Below are positions 1-11,400 of a stretch of 64,000 bases of DNA, in pieces (the stretch's first letter is position 1; each line of letters opens with the position of its first letter). The DNA lies in NCBI GenBank assembly GCA_030015575.1, contig CM057337.1:292478044-292542043 (forward strand), given 5' to 3'. This stretch comes from Agapanthus africanus. Its lineage: Eukaryota > Streptophyta > Magnoliopsida > Asparagales > Amaryllidaceae. Below the pieces are notes generated by a model. That model was not told the origin of the DNA. It saw nothing but the letters and a program-made list of their open reading frames with translations, and did no database searches. The translations under genes were made by a program, and so were the position numbers.

Positions 1-852
1 TTACATATGTATTTATGTATATGTATTCTAGTATTATTGTTTACTATTCGTTTTCTCTCGGCTATTCGTATTTTGGTACAAATACGCGTATATGTATTTC
101 GATACATGTACCGGAAAGTATTCCGTATTTTATATGGAATAGCTTCTAGAAGATTTGCCACCTCATTATTGATTTTCCTTTTTAGGAAATTCATTTGCTT
201 TATAATGAGGTGGAGGGTGTGAGGTGGCATGGACAATGACATGGCATGTAGCAAAGTATGGGTTTAAAGTATGGTTGTGATTTATTTGCATTGTTTAATG
301 GTAAAAAGAAAATGAATTTTTTGTGGGAATGAAAGGGGGGTCCACTACCAAGGTGGGGGTCATTTTTCATTTGATTGATTACACACTTGCATTACTCTCC
401 ACTCTCATTCTCACAAAATATACTTAGCCATTTTTGTTCATGCCAAGAGTTTTTCACCACCTCCATTCTTCTTCTATGGTTGCTCTCATGAGCAAATGAG
501 TATGAGAGAAAATATAGTGACACACTACTACACCTCGACTCTCCATCGTTAGCAACTTTGGAGCGTCGGTTGCCTCGTTCGTCGAGCTGGAGCTTGCGCC
601 GTTTCCCTCGGGTGGATCATCGGAGTTGGAGGAAGACCGGCAACCAAACATCATCAAAGGATCACGAGGAGCTTGGAATGAAGACCGAAGGACTCGGATC
701 AACTCGGTATAACAATTCTAACCTCTTCATAGTTTGCTAGTTTTGGGTTTAAGGTAGATCCGGGATTCGGGTAGCGGTAGCGCCGGTTTGATAAATTTTT
801 GTTCCGCATTCTGGCCGCGTTTCGACTGCCGGGGCGCTGCCGGGACTCTTCA
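1..852 (+). mobile_element. 3' part of a copia LTR (element F), left-truncated by the window
   Basis: The last 150 bases resemble the ends of the B' LTRs (a GCCGGTTTG block, a TTCCGCATT block, then a GGGGCGC block), but this copy ends in CTCTTCA instead of CACTTACA. Directly after base 852 the sequence is copia integrase coding sequence, so this is the 3' LTR of an element inserted in the pol of element E. GCTTA (853-857) is the probable target duplication; its partner would lie left of the window. There is no credible gene here. The LTR start and the rest of F are not visible. Confidence 0.75.
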
Positions 853-3043
853 GCTTACTCCACCATATACACCTCAGCATAATGGTGTATCAGAAAGGAG
901 GAATCGCACGCTACTGGACATGGTGCGTTCAATGATGAGTAGTGCTGAGTTGCCACTTTCCTTCTGGGGTTTTGCGCTAGAATCAGCTGCATACCTATTG
1001 AATAGAGTTCCGACTAAGTCTGTGCCTACCACTCCATATGAAATGTGGAGTGGGAAGAGACCATGTCTCAAGTACATCAAGATATGGGGGTGTCCGGCAT
1101 TTGTGAAAAAGCATAATCCGGAGAAGCTCGAGGCACGATCGGTTTTGTGCAAGTTTGTGGGATACCCCAAGCATTCAAAGGGATATCTGGTCTACCACAC
1201 TGAAGAACAAAAGGTGTTTGTCGCTCACCACATTGTCTTCTTAGAGAGAGAATTTCTTGCAAAAGAAATTAGTGGGAGCGCGGTAGAGCTGGAAGAAATT
1301 CCAGAACCACAAACTACTGCCGAAGACTTAGTAGAACGTCAGGTTTCAATAGAGCCCAACGAACCAACGCCACTCCGCAGATCTAGTAGGCTTTCTTGTC
1401 CTCCTGAAAGATACTATGGGTTTCTTGTAGATGGGGATCGAGAGGATTGCATCATCGATGATGATGAGCCTACTAATTTTCAGCAGGCTATTATGAATAA
1501 AGACTTGGTGAAGTGGCTGGATGCTATGAGATCCGAAATGGAATCAATGTACACCAATAAAGTTTGGACTTTAGATGTTGCTCCTCCTGGGGTGAAACCA
1601 GTTGGATGCAAATGGATCTTTAAAAAGAAGATTGGTGCATTTGGACAAGTGGAAACCTACAAAGCTAGACTCGTTGCAAAAGGTTTTCGTCAAAGACCAG
1701 GATTGGACTATGATGAAACCTTTTCCCCAGTAGCTATGCTTAAATCCATTCGGATCCTACTTGCCATTGCTGCCTTCCATGACTATGAAATCTGGCAGAT
1801 GGACGTAAAAACAACTTTTCTAAATGGACATTTAGAAGAAAGTGTTTACATGGATCAACCAGAAAGTTTCTTAGACAGTTGGAGCAGCGGAAAGGTGTGC
1901 AAGTTGCTTAAATCCATTTATGGATTAAAGCTAGTATCGCGGAGATGGAACATCTGCTTTGATGAGACGGTCAAAGAATTTGACTTTATCAAAAATGTAG
2001 ATGAACCATGCATTTATAGGAAGATTATAGAAGGAGCAGTAGTCTTCCTCGTTTTGTACGTCGACGACGTACTACTGATAGGGAATGATGTCCCTATGCT
2101 ACAATCAGTAAAGCTCTTCTTGTCACAGAAATTCTCCATGAAAGACTTGGGAGATAAATCCTACATTCTGGGCATTAAGATGTATCGTGATAGATCCAAA
2201 AGGATGTTGGGACTTTCACAGTCCGGGTATATTGACACTATACTAAAGAGATTTAGTATGGAAGATTCTAAGCGCGGTAATTTACCTGCTTGTCACGGGA
2301 TCACCCTCTCCAAAGAGATGTCTCCAAAGACTGATGAAGAGAGGGCTCGCATGGGCATTATAGCCTACGCTTCGGCAGTAGGATCCATAATGTATGCGAT
2401 GTTATGTACCAGAACAGATGTAGCTTACGCACTTAGAGTGGTAAGCAGATATCAGTCTGACCCAGGTGAGAAGCATTGGATAGAGCTAAAGAACATTCTC
2501 AAGTACCTAAGAAGGACTAAGGAGATGTTCTTGGTTTACGGTAATGGGGACCTCCAGGTCGAGGCTTTTACCGACTCCAGCTTCCAAAGTGACAAAGATG
2601 ACTCTAAATCCGTTTCGGGTTTTTTGTTTACCCTCAATGGAGGGGCGGTATGTTGGAGGAGTTCCAAAAAGGATACCATCGCAGACTCAACTATGGAGGC
2701 TGAGTATATAGCTGCTTACGATGCCTCAAAAGTGGCTGTCTAGATGAAGAATTGCATCTCTGAACTTCATGTGGTTCCGTCCATTGCCAATTCAATACCT
2801 TCGTATTGTGATAACAATGGGGCTGTAGCATTAGCAAAGGAACCAAGGTCCCATCAGAAATCTAGGCATATCTTGAGGCGGTATCACCTGATCAGGGAGA
2901 TCGTGGATCGCCGGGAGATCGAGGTGCGGAGAGTGGACACAAAAGACAACACAGCAGATCCATTCACCAAGGCCATCCCTCAAATCTAGTTCGAGAGGCT
3001 GTTTGAGATGTTGGGCATGCGGTACGCCAGCAACTGGATCTAG
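853..3043 (+). pseudogene. pol: Copia element E: decayed pol (integrase C-terminal half, RT, RNase H)
   Basis: The reading frame opens inside the integrase core (PQHNGVSERRNRT, which holds the catalytic Glu) and runs through the integrase C-terminal region, the reverse transcriptase with its YVDD active site (near 2058-2069) and RNase H (MEAEYIAA, DNNGAVALAKEP, NTADPFTKA). Gag, protease and the first half of integrase are missing because element F is inserted at 852/853. Two in-frame stops break it: TAG at 2741-2743, where relatives have a Trp codon, and TAG at 2987-2989. The frame then continues to its natural stop at 3041-3043. It is about 70-80% like the pols of A and D by eye. This copy cannot make active enzyme. 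Confidence 0.93.
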
Positions 3044-3080
3044 TACAGACAGTGGGTACTTATAGCGCCAATTACAGGCC

Positions 3081-3097
3081 TTAGTGGAATGGGAGAT
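3081..3097 (+). other. Polypurine tract of element E
   Basis: TTAGTGGAATGGGAGAT lies directly before the LTR start TGTTGG. A, D and B' have the related (A)GTGGGAGAT or CTGGGAGAT at the same place. It primes plus-strand DNA synthesis in LTR elements. Confidence 0.75.
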
Positions 3098-3371
3098 TGT
3101 TGGATATATATGCCCTAGAGGCCTTCATTGTATAGGATGTTAGGCATATGTATGTACATGACAATCCTGCTTGATATGATAGTACTCTATTTGTTTTGTC
3201 TTTATCTTAACATGTGATATATTTTACTTTGTATACATGTTGATAAAGCCCGTAGAGTGTTTGCCTGACTACCGGCGTTTTGATGGCAGTTATACTTGTG
3301 GAGCTAGATAGTCAATAGACACATCCTTGAATGTCCCTGGTCGCAGGAGTATCGAGACGGGGCATCGATAC
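3098..3371 (+). mobile_element. Element E 3' LTR, first part
   Basis: It starts TGTTGGATATATATGCCC right after the polypurine tract, the usual family start (TGTT...TATGCCCTAGAGGCC). It is cut at 3371 by element D and resumes at 42724. The two parts add up to about 2.0 kb, normal for this family. The bases on either side of D (GGGCATCGATAC | TCCAGAGTAGACTAG) join to rebuild a block present intact in the other LTRs, for example near 14116. Confidence 0.9.
3367..3371 (+). repeat. Target-site duplication of element D (GATAC / GATGC)
   Basis: The left copy GATAC abuts the D 5' LTR. The right copy at 42719-42723 reads GATGC. Five bases is the usual size for copia integrase. The single mismatch is best read as a later mutation, since the flanks rebuild a conserved LTR block. 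Confidence 0.8.
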
Positions 3372-4063
3372 TATTAGTGTATATGCCCTAGGGGCCATTA
3401 TTGTATCATACTAGTTTGTATATTACTTAATGGAAGCTTGGGATATTCACATGTATATAACAGTCTTGCTAAACATGGTAGTATGCTACTTGGTTTTTCT
3501 ATCTTAATATGTGAGTATACGTATTGATAGAGCTCTTAGGATCTTGCTTGACTACCAGCGTTGTGATGGCAGTCACACTAGTGGGGGCTGGGTAGTCTAC
3601 AAGCACATGCTTATTCAGGTCCCTAGTCGTTGGATTATCGAGACAGGGTATCGATACTCCGGAGTAGACTAGTGTGTACGCTTCTCATCCCAGTTGGGGA
3701 GATGGTCTGTCCCATAGCCGTCAGTACGTCGTACTGGAGATAGTATGCAGGTGCTCGTTGGGTTACGGGTACACCGGACAGGACTCACAGGGAACTGTTG
3801 GATGGTTTTATACCAGTCGTCAGTGAACAGTTCCCAGGTGACATGAGTACAGCATAGTCCGCAGACTTGACACTGCTACTTCGCCTCGAGTGTGTCCCAC
3901 TGTTCTTAGATTGCTACCCTACCACGGCTCAAAGGAGTCGTGCAAACAGGTAGCAGTTGGGTGCAGTCCCGAGCACATGGAGGCAGTGGCGGTTAGACAG
4001 GATTCGTCTCTCCCGGTATTGGGGGTTGATATCGCGCTGTGTCAGAGAGCCATTACGTAAAGT

Positions 4064-4075
4064 CCCTGGCCAGGG
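4064..4075. repeat. GGCC-centred 12-bp palindrome in LTR (element D)
   Basis: CCCTGGCCAGGG is a perfect palindrome inside the conserved LTR core. The same site occurs in every LTR family of the window, sometimes with paired changes that keep the symmetry (see findings). Copy in the other D LTR: 41517-41528. Confidence 0.8.
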
Positions 4076-4800
4076 CAAGCGAGATTTGCTGGTAGGTTCC
4101 AGTAGTTTCTCAGGGTGTAATAGGCTTCGCTCCGACACGACTTATACAGCTATTAGGGGACTGACGCTTGCCGCCCCCTAGGCCCGATATGCGATAGTCT
4201 TAGACGAACGGACCGGACTGTACGGAGATTGTCACATCAGACTCAGTAGGAGTTCGGATGGGTTTCTTCATCGGCCTTCTTATCGACATCTACCTGGGGA
4301 CCGTTACGTACAGCAAGTGCCGCATGCGGTCTGTGGTTAAACCCACTTCCAGCGTAGTAGTCGAGTCTCTAGAGTCCCACGCAGAGAGTTTCCCTACTCC
4401 AAGCAAAACGATATAGAGGTCGTATGGTTTTACAACAAGGGTTCGGACGCATACTTGTGTTTTCGCACGTACGACTTTCGGACAGTTTTTACTAGTCGGC
4501 TTTGGTTTAAGCCAGTTACTAGTATCCGGTTATTGGATTTATACATTCTAAAGTTTTTCCGTGTTTTCACGGATAGGAGGGGCGTTCTCGTAATTGCGCT
4601 AGAAGCTTCTAGAAGATGGTGACTAAGGAGGTTTAGGTGGCATATACATTGAATGAGATTAGTGAGTCATATGGATGATTCATCCATGTCATTAATGCTT
4701 CATAATTGCTTAATGACTCATGGAGATGAATCACCACAAGATATTTATCAAGCATGGTTGTAAATCATTTTCTTTTATTTTCTTGATAAATAAAAATGCT

Positions 4801-4814
4801 TGATATATATTATG
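4801..4814 (+). promoter_or_regulatory. Possible TATA box of the D LTR promoter
   Basis: TGATATATATTATG is the best TATA-like string of the LTR. It is followed within 50-100 bp by CT-rich sequence of the kind seen around plant LTR transcription starts. The 3' LTR has the same string near 42255. The start site itself cannot be seen. Confidence 0.4.
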
Positions 4815-5265
4815 ATAACTCATTTTCTCTTCTCATTATTATGTTCATCTTCTCTCTCCTCAAGCTCTCTCTCTTCAAACCCTAATCCTCCCCTCTCATG
4901 TATTGAGTACAAGGATTAGTTAGACTACTTAATCCATAACCATACTCTATTTCATCTAGGTACTTTGATTAGCACTTAAAGATACCTAGTTGCCTCAAGT
5001 TTAGAGGCAAAGCTTGGAGTTTAGCTCTCGTGGTGGATCGTCTGCTACTTGGAGAAGGCCGAAGAGGAGGTGGAGTTCATAAAAACGAAGGACACGGTTC
5101 TTAAGGTATAATCCCTTTACATAGTAGTTTAGAACTTCTATGTTTGATGTTAGTTATCGTTTAGCTTCGATTCATGCGGTTAGTCGATGTTTAAGCATAG
5201 AACAAGATCGTTTTTCATATTTCCGCCTCCCCGCAAGTCGTGGGGTGTTGTACATCGACTTACAG

Positions 5266-5279
5266 TGGTATCAGAGCCT
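5266..5279 (+). other. Primer-binding site of element D
   Basis: TGGTATCAGAGCCT follows the LTR end after a single G. It is complementary to the 3' end of initiator methionine tRNA, the standard primer of plant copia elements. Confidence 0.93.
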
Positions 5280-5960
5280 CGCTAAACAATAAATAACTCA
5301 CTTGCAAAATTGTATGAATTTCGAACGGAAAAAACGAAACCAGAAAACCCCGATATCATGAGTTTCTGTCGTTTTTTAAATGAAGTCCAAAATTTTTTCA
5401 GGGAGGCTCAGAAAGCTCTAAATGACAGTAGTAGAACACCCAAGAAAATTGGGCCCATGAATCGGCTAAAGCACCGCGAAACCGCGGCGGATCCCACCAA
5501 TCCGCCGCGCTTCCGCCGCCGAGTTGCCGATTCATGAACCCAATTTTCCTGTGTTGGTTCTCTATGATATTTGGTATTTTCAGGAATTTTTTATTTTTGC
5601 TCAGGTTTCAGATTTACAGAGAAGTATTGGAGCAAAATTAAATGTGTTTAATCGATCGAAATTATACGGTATTTGCTTGTTGGATTATATCTGTGTTTGT
5701 ATAATGTGTTCGTAAACCTCCCCTAACTGCTAGTATGTCGGTTGGCAGGGGGTTGCACATTTGTGTAATGGATTTTATCTGTTTGTGTATATGAACTGTA
5801 TTGGACTGTTGTGATGTATAACCGGGGTTATGTGATGGGTTATTATTTAATCCATTTGATGTAAATGTAATTTGTTTTAATATTATTTTATGGGGCACAT
5901 CCAGGTTGCGGTTGTGGCCACCGTTGTATTATTTCATTTTACTGTTTTTGCTCCTAGGAC

Positions 5961-6020
5961 AGACCCAAGGTGGGGTACACAAACTGCCGGGCGGGTAGTT
6001 TGCCGTACCCGTTGGGGTCT
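5961..6020 (+). other. Predicted three-part leader hairpin (element D)
   Basis: From outside in: AGACCC (5961-5966) pairs with GGGTCT (6015-6020); GGGTAC (5973-5978) with GTACCC (6005-6010); CAAACTGCC (5980-5988) with GGTAGTTTG (5994-6002, one G-U). Element A has GGGTGC/GCACCC at the middle stem, a paired change. Role inferred only: packaging, dimerisation or translation control. Confidence 0.6.
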
Positions 6021-6280
6021 TGGGTGGGGTAATGGCTATTCATCACAACGGTGTAATCCGTCTTTTGTTGCAGGCTCAAAACAAACACGGATTGCTTGCA
6101 AATCCAATAAAGTTCATCTGTGATCTGGAATGCCTATTATTGCGTCTGACGAATGTACAATATCTATATATGATAGCTATTTAGACGTCACTTATGTTTT
6201 ACACCCGCGCTAGCCCAGCCCCCGCTCTGCCGTTAGTTAAGTAACCTAACGGGTGATGACGGGACCCCGTGGCGAATGCG

Positions 6281-6285
6281 GATGG
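6281..6285 (+). repeat. Target-site duplication of element B (GATGG)
   Basis: GATGG abuts the left end of B. The second copy is at 28132-28136, directly after B's right end. Removing B and one copy rebuilds GCGGATGGCATAAG, which matches the leader of element A (GCGAATGGCATAAG at 19845-19858). Confidence 0.95.
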
Positions 6286-6843
6286 TGTAAGTCTACGGTA
6301 GCGCCCCGGCCGTCTACAGACGCCAAATGCGGAACAAAAACATTTTAATTGGCGCTATCGTATACTTTAACCCGGATCTGCCATTATTGCTAAATTAACA
6401 TACTGTAAAGAGTGTAGAAAGGTTATATCGAACGATCCGAGTCCTTCATTCTTCAACCATCATCCCACGCTCCGTTGCGGCTGCTCCGATCTCGTCGATC
6501 TCCGATCTGCTCGTCCAGGTGGCACCACATCAACGATTCTTTAAACGGGCTCCCGCCTCTGACTCGAGGCAACTCGGTCGTCAAGTTTGCTAAAAGAGAC
6601 GACCAAGATTGATGTAGAGAATGAGTGGAATACTTTGTCTCGCTTCGTCCAAAACCATGGACGAACGGTTAATGAAGTTGCCGTGGGAATCGGGTGATGG
6701 AATGAAATGAGGTGTGAAATTCCATACACCGAAAACTATCATAATCTTTTTCTACCATCAAGTGAGAGAGAGAGAGGAGGGGGCCGGCCATCTTATAGGA
6801 ATGGGAGGGTGAGTGTAGGAGAGAGGAGAGTGACCACAAGAGA

Positions 6844-6912
6844 AAATATCTAGTGTGAACACAAATAAATATCTAGTGTGAACACAAATAAATATCTAGT
6901 GTGAACACAAAG
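6844..6912. repeat. 23-bp short tandem repeat, three copies, in the B LTR
   Basis: The unit containing ATCTAGTGTGAACACAAATAA starts at 6848, 6871 and 6894. The partner LTR (16458-16537) has three copies plus a shortened fourth, so copy number changed after insertion. Confidence 0.85.
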
Positions 6913-7625
6913 AAAGCAACCAATGAAACAATAACACCTCACCGCTTCTAGAACATTCTAGAAGTATCCACACTCTTCCAAAGAAAAGATAAATCCGTCT
7001 TTAACCGAATGTTAAAAGGCGGCTGATAGAAAACTAGAAACTGGCAACTTCCAAAAGTGATCCTGAAACGACTTTCGGGATAACCCCGTAACTGTATAAA
7101 AATATACCCGCATTTGTATTACGACCGAATACAAATGCAACTAAGACAAAGATATTATATTTACTCAATATAATACTCGGATCCGGTTTAAACCAAAGCC
7201 GACCAGTATCATCTGTCCGAAAACCGACACGTGCGTAAACGCACGTGCATTCTCCGAACCCTGCCATAAAACCATACGGCCTCTACAACGTTTCGCCCGA
7301 ACTTAGGAAACTGTCTGTGGGGGACTCTAATGACTCGTCGGTACCCTGGCAGTGGGTTTAACCACAAACCGTCAGCGGCACTAGCTATGCGTAACGGCTG
7401 CCCATGGACTGACCTCAAGGGAGGCCGTTGAACGAACTCATCCGGAAACCCTACTTAGCCTAACAGTGACAATGTATATACAGTCCGGTCCGTTCGTCTA
7501 TGAGTATCGCATATCTGCCTAGGGGGCTAGTAACGTCAGACCCCCAATAGCAGTATAAGTCATGTCGGAGTGTAGCCCAATAACACCCTGAGATACTACT
7601 AGAGTACCTACCAGTAAATCTCCTG

Positions 7626-7637
7626 CCACGGCCGTGG
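7626..7637. repeat. GGCC-centred palindrome in the B LTR
   Basis: CCACGGCCGTGG is perfectly symmetrical although the arms differ from the CCCTGGCCAGGG of A, C and D. It is repeated at 27417-27428 in the partner LTR. Confidence 0.75.
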
Positions 7638-8339
7638 GCTTTGTGTAATGGCTCTCCTAGACACAGCACGATCTCGCCCCCAATACCGGGAGAGACGAAT
7701 CCCCTGCCGATCCGCTCACGTGCCTCCATGTGGCTCGGGACTGTACCCAAAAACTACCTATTTGCACGACTCCTTTGAGCCATGGTAGGGTAGAAATCAA
7801 AGCACAGTGGGAACTCACACGAGACAAATGACGACCTCAGGTCGATGAACTAACCTGTACACATGTCACCAGGGAACTGCTATATGACGATATGTATAAT
7901 ACCAACTAGCAGGTTCCCGACGAGTCCTGTCCGGTATACTCATAACCTAATGAGGACCTGTATACATCTTAGGTGATCCAACTGACACCAGTGGCTTGTG
8001 AGACCGGCCACCGCCCCTCGACGGGGTCTCGACTGTATACACTAGTCTACTCCGGAGTATCGATGCCCTGTCTCGAAACTCGCACGACTAGGGACCATAA
8101 TTAAGGATATGCATATAAACTACCCAACTCTCACGTATATGATCGCCATCATACTGTTGGTAGTAAAGCAAGATCCTAAGGGCTCTATCAAAGTGTAACA
8201 TGTACACGACTGATAAAGGCAAACCAGATAGCATACTATCATCTCGAGTAAGACTGTCCTACCGGTATAGGTCCTCCGCAATCATTGCAATCACGTACCT
8301 GCGATCCAATAATTGACTCTGAGGGCACTATCTCCAACA

Positions 8340-8352
8340 ATCTCCCACTTGC
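8340..8352 (-). other. Polypurine tract of element B
   Basis: On the minus strand this reads GCAAGTGGGAGAT directly before the LTR start, identical in core to A and D. Confidence 0.85.
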
Positions 8353-10553
8353 ACTTAAGGCTAATTATTGCGATGTTGCGTACTCACAGCCCGTGTGAAA
8401 CCAACACCCAACTCCTCTACTAATCAGTTTCACAAAGCCCGTTTGTAAAACTATTGTGTTCGAGAAATAGCCTCAGTGAGTGGATCCTCCAGGATGTTTC
8501 ATTCTATATCTCTCTTAATCTCAAGTTCGCGGAGAAAGCCATCTCCCGAATTGAGTAATACCTGTCTTAGAATATGTCTAGATATCTGATGGGACCTAGT
8601 TCATAAATGAACTCCAAATCCAAACTTCTTAGACTCTATCGAAAACTGAACCTAATCAGTATCCGGCACCATGCCTCCCACAGTATCCTCTTGGACCACC
8701 TGTCCATAATACTGTCCCTCTTCGTCAGAGGGAAAACCATAACTCTGACAATCACTCTGTCATCCATGTCACCTTTGAAGCCTGGAATGATAACCGTCTC
8801 CCGAAGGAGGCTGCCGTCATCAAATCCGTAGAACATCCACTTATGTTCTAAAATTGCTTCCTTATGTTTCTCCAGGATTGGATTAATACAAACGTATCGC
8901 ATCTAGTGCAAAAACAACATCTGATGTGGTACTTGACATCTCACGATTGACTCAATTGCCTAAGCAAGTGATCTGCTAATCATGCACATCCCTCTCCCCT
9001 TTGTTCTATAAGAAACCTTTAGAGAGGGTGACTCCATCACCTGCGTACACCACCATGCCAGGAGTCAACTATTCTAAAAACCATTAGAATACTGTCAAAG
9101 TACCCACATTGGGAAACTATCCAAATCCAGATCTAAAACCATAGATCTAGAAACCAGAATGTCAAATATTATATCCATATCCTGTCTGGAGAAACAACTG
9201 TGTGACGACCACAGTACAACCGATCATAGTGTAGGAATTCTACTTCCTTCTCTGTGTATGTCATCCAGATACCATGACATCACACCCTACTACCTTCTTA
9301 ACAGATCCATCCCCTATTCTGATGAAGTCAAACCCATAACTGTCACATCAAAATTAGATGATCTATCTCCGCTATAACTGCTCAAGTCTATAAATAGATA
9401 TAAGCATCTTGCCCACTATGCTTCCGATGCTCCCACTGAGTACGACAACCCTCCTACCGAGTCTCATTGCCTGGAACAACAGTAGTGTCAAGTCTGGATA
9501 GATAAGAACCTCCCTATCACCGTCCTTGAGGCTACCGGAGTACCTCTCGGGTGTCTGAGGTTACACACCATATCTGCGGAGTGGCTAATGGAATGTCAAA
9601 CATGATTGAATATATAGGTCTTATTAAATTTTCCGTAATCGTTTGCGGTTCTGGAATCACTTCCAGTTCTACCATACTCCCACTACTGTTTTCTGAAAAA
9701 ATCCATTTTACTAAAACTGTGGCGAGTCAAGAACAATATCACTATTGATCTTCCAAATGGTAGAATATCAACCCTCGTCATAGTCAGGGTCAACCCACGA
9801 ACAGCCATTACAGAAACGTGCCCTGAGTTATCCAGAGTCTGGTTTTAAGCATAAGCTGGACAACTCCCCGTACCTTAACATCTTTTAAGGTACGAACTAT
9901 TCTATATCCAATATAGAAACTTTGGTACTTATTTAATTGGAACTATTGTCAAATCATGCAACTATCTCCAGTGCATATCAACTTAATGGAAAGAGGCTAA
10001 CCAGCATTACTCAACTTAGGAATCCATCCAATTATGAGCAATCTGAAAGAGAAACAAGTTTCTCAAAACCATTACTATCATCTGAATACCAATCACAAGA
10101 ATCTACATCTTCGATCTCTTTGAAGAATCCCGATACTTGTGACACCTGGTTCTCTACTTTATTCTTATACCCACAACTTGTCAAAACTTAGACCATGTAT
10201 TTCTACGAAACACTTGTTTAAAAACTAGAGAAGTTATAAGTAAACAGAACATAGTACGAGGACCTACCCTTTTGTCCTGATGGACACTGGACAACATAAA
10301 ATACTCTGTATAAGTCCGCTGAGTTGAACAACTCAAAATCTGTGCGTCGTAGGTTGAAAACTGTACCCTGGCGATTTCCTCAAGTATCACCAATTACAAC
10401 GAATTCCGATATAATGAGGATAATTACCTAATTCCCAATAACTTCCTCCCACTCATCATCTGTAAAACCATACAGATATGAGAATGAAACCTGGTGAATA
10501 CACACCCTGGAGTAAGTATCTAATCGGAAAAACAGTTTTCCATTAACAATGCA
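8353..10553 (-). pseudogene. pol: Element B: heavily decayed copia pol remnant
   Basis: No frame is open for long, but minus-strand nucleotide similarity to the D and A pols runs in order. RNase H end: about 8465-8900 (AGGTCCCATCAG, CATATTCTAAG, the ATTGCAGATCCATTCAC-like block). RT: about 9150-9450. Integrase C-terminus: about 9600-9900 (IPEPQT-like codons near 9650). Integrase core and zinc region: about 9950-10400. Around 10500 lies a stretch like the protease/spacer region. The N-terminal RT part (about 400 bp) is missing between about 9500 and 9440. Gag is absent. Small ORFs on either strand here are fragments or chance. Confidence 0.75.
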
Positions 10554-11400
10554 CTGAAACATGAAAATGTTTCGTAGGGGTATCCTGGTATTCATAGTAA
10601 TGCCTCTTCCATAATCCAATTCATGACTTTAACCGTATATTTTATTGCCATCTCTCCAAATCCCTTTATTTGTCTTTAGTCATTACCTTCTGTACACCAT
10701 CGTTAGGCTAAATGGTTTTCTTCCTTCCCTACCGTTCGGCACCAGCCTATGGTTTGGAAGAAGACTATCCAGTAAGAATAATAGGTGTACCCTCCTAAAC
10801 CAAGGAGTACTCGCAACTGAGAGAAGGTGATGATAAAAGACAACTGAATAATACCTTATTCTATTAAAAGGTGAAATTGGAGTGGCGATGAAGTACGCGG
10901 TTTTGGTCGTGAATGATAACAGTCGCAATTTACTTTGCCCTCTTTCTAATCCCTTTATTTTGTCTTTACATATTACCTTCTGCACACCCTACTTAGGCTA
11001 ATTAGTTTTCTTCATTCCCTACCTTTCGGCACCTGCCTATGGTTTGGAATAAGACTATCCAATAAGCGTAATAAGTGTACTCTCTTAAACCAAGGAGCCC
11101 TCGCAACCTGAGAGAAGGTGATAATAAAAGACAACTGAATAAACCAATTCTCTTTCTCCTGAACCTTGATCCATCCTCGAAGAAATCCCTCCGAGTTTGT
11201 ATATAACCATACGATGGATCTATCCAATGGAAGTGGATGTCCGTTGTAATACGGGGTGTTCTGAGAAATGCAAAGGGTAAAAGAAGGAGTGGCAATGACT
11301 TATGCAACTCAGACAATCCAAAAGCCGGTATTTTAAGAAGGTTCGGTCAACTTGGTCACTGAGTCATAGTCTAGGGTCGGTCAAAGGTCGCTGCCAAAGA
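10554..11400 (-). repeat. Duplicated noncoding block of the B/B' lineage (element B copy)
   Basis: On the minus strand this follows the leader end (GGCAGCGACC near 11395) and takes the place where A and D have gag. Two related copies, about 290 bp apart (ACCTTCTGTACACC at 10685 and ACCTTCTGCACACC at 10975), match the two copies of B' (36070-36800). I recognise no protein in any frame; conservation is at nucleotide level. Origin unknown: captured host sequence or remodelled internal sequence. Confidence 0.7.

Larger units (their letters stand above)
3372..5264 (+). mobile_element. Element D 5' LTR
   Basis: This is 1893 bp, matching the 3' LTR (1894 bp). The first bases are TATTAG where the 3' copy has TGTTAG, so the terminal TG has decayed here. 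It ends GACTTACA directly before G and the PBS. It holds the core shared by all LTRs in the window (3910-4200: CTACCACGGCTCAAAGGAGTC, CTCTCCCGGTATTGGGGG, GACGAACGGACCGGACTG). An AT-rich segment with a possible TATA box lies near 4801-4814, followed by pyrimidine-rich sequence (about 4850-4900). Confidence 0.92.
5280..6285 (+). other. Element D untranslated leader, first part
   Basis: This is noncoding leader between PBS and gag, with no gene-like ORF. It contains a long hairpin at 5961-6020 (AGACCC..GGGTCT, GGGTAC..GTACCC, CAAACTGCC..GGTAGTTTG) and a GC-rich near-palindrome at 6259-6270. It is cut at 6285 by element B and resumes at 28137. The leaders of A and B' show the same blocks in the same order. 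Confidence 0.8.
6286..8339 (-). mobile_element. Element B 3' LTR (minus strand)
   Basis: It is 2054 bp. On the minus strand it starts TGTTGGAGATAGTGCCCTC (8339 downward) and ends GACTTACA at 6286. The start matches the B' LTRs, so B and B' share an LTR family. It contains three copies of a 23-bp unit (ATCTAGTGTGAACACAAATAA core, 6844-6912) and the palindrome CCACGGCCGTGG (7626-7637). Short ORFs in it are chance. Confidence 0.92.

Noticed and set aside
853-3043. A slight excess of G as first base of the target duplications (five of eight by element orientation)
   Set aside because: Too few sites, and three of the duplications have only one copy in view.
10428-10619. Minus-strand ORF (MDYGRGITMNTRIPLRN...) that looked like a captured host gene
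   Set aside because: Its nucleotide sequence aligns loosely with the protease/integrase spacer of copia pol in A and D; a shifted frame of decayed pol explains it.
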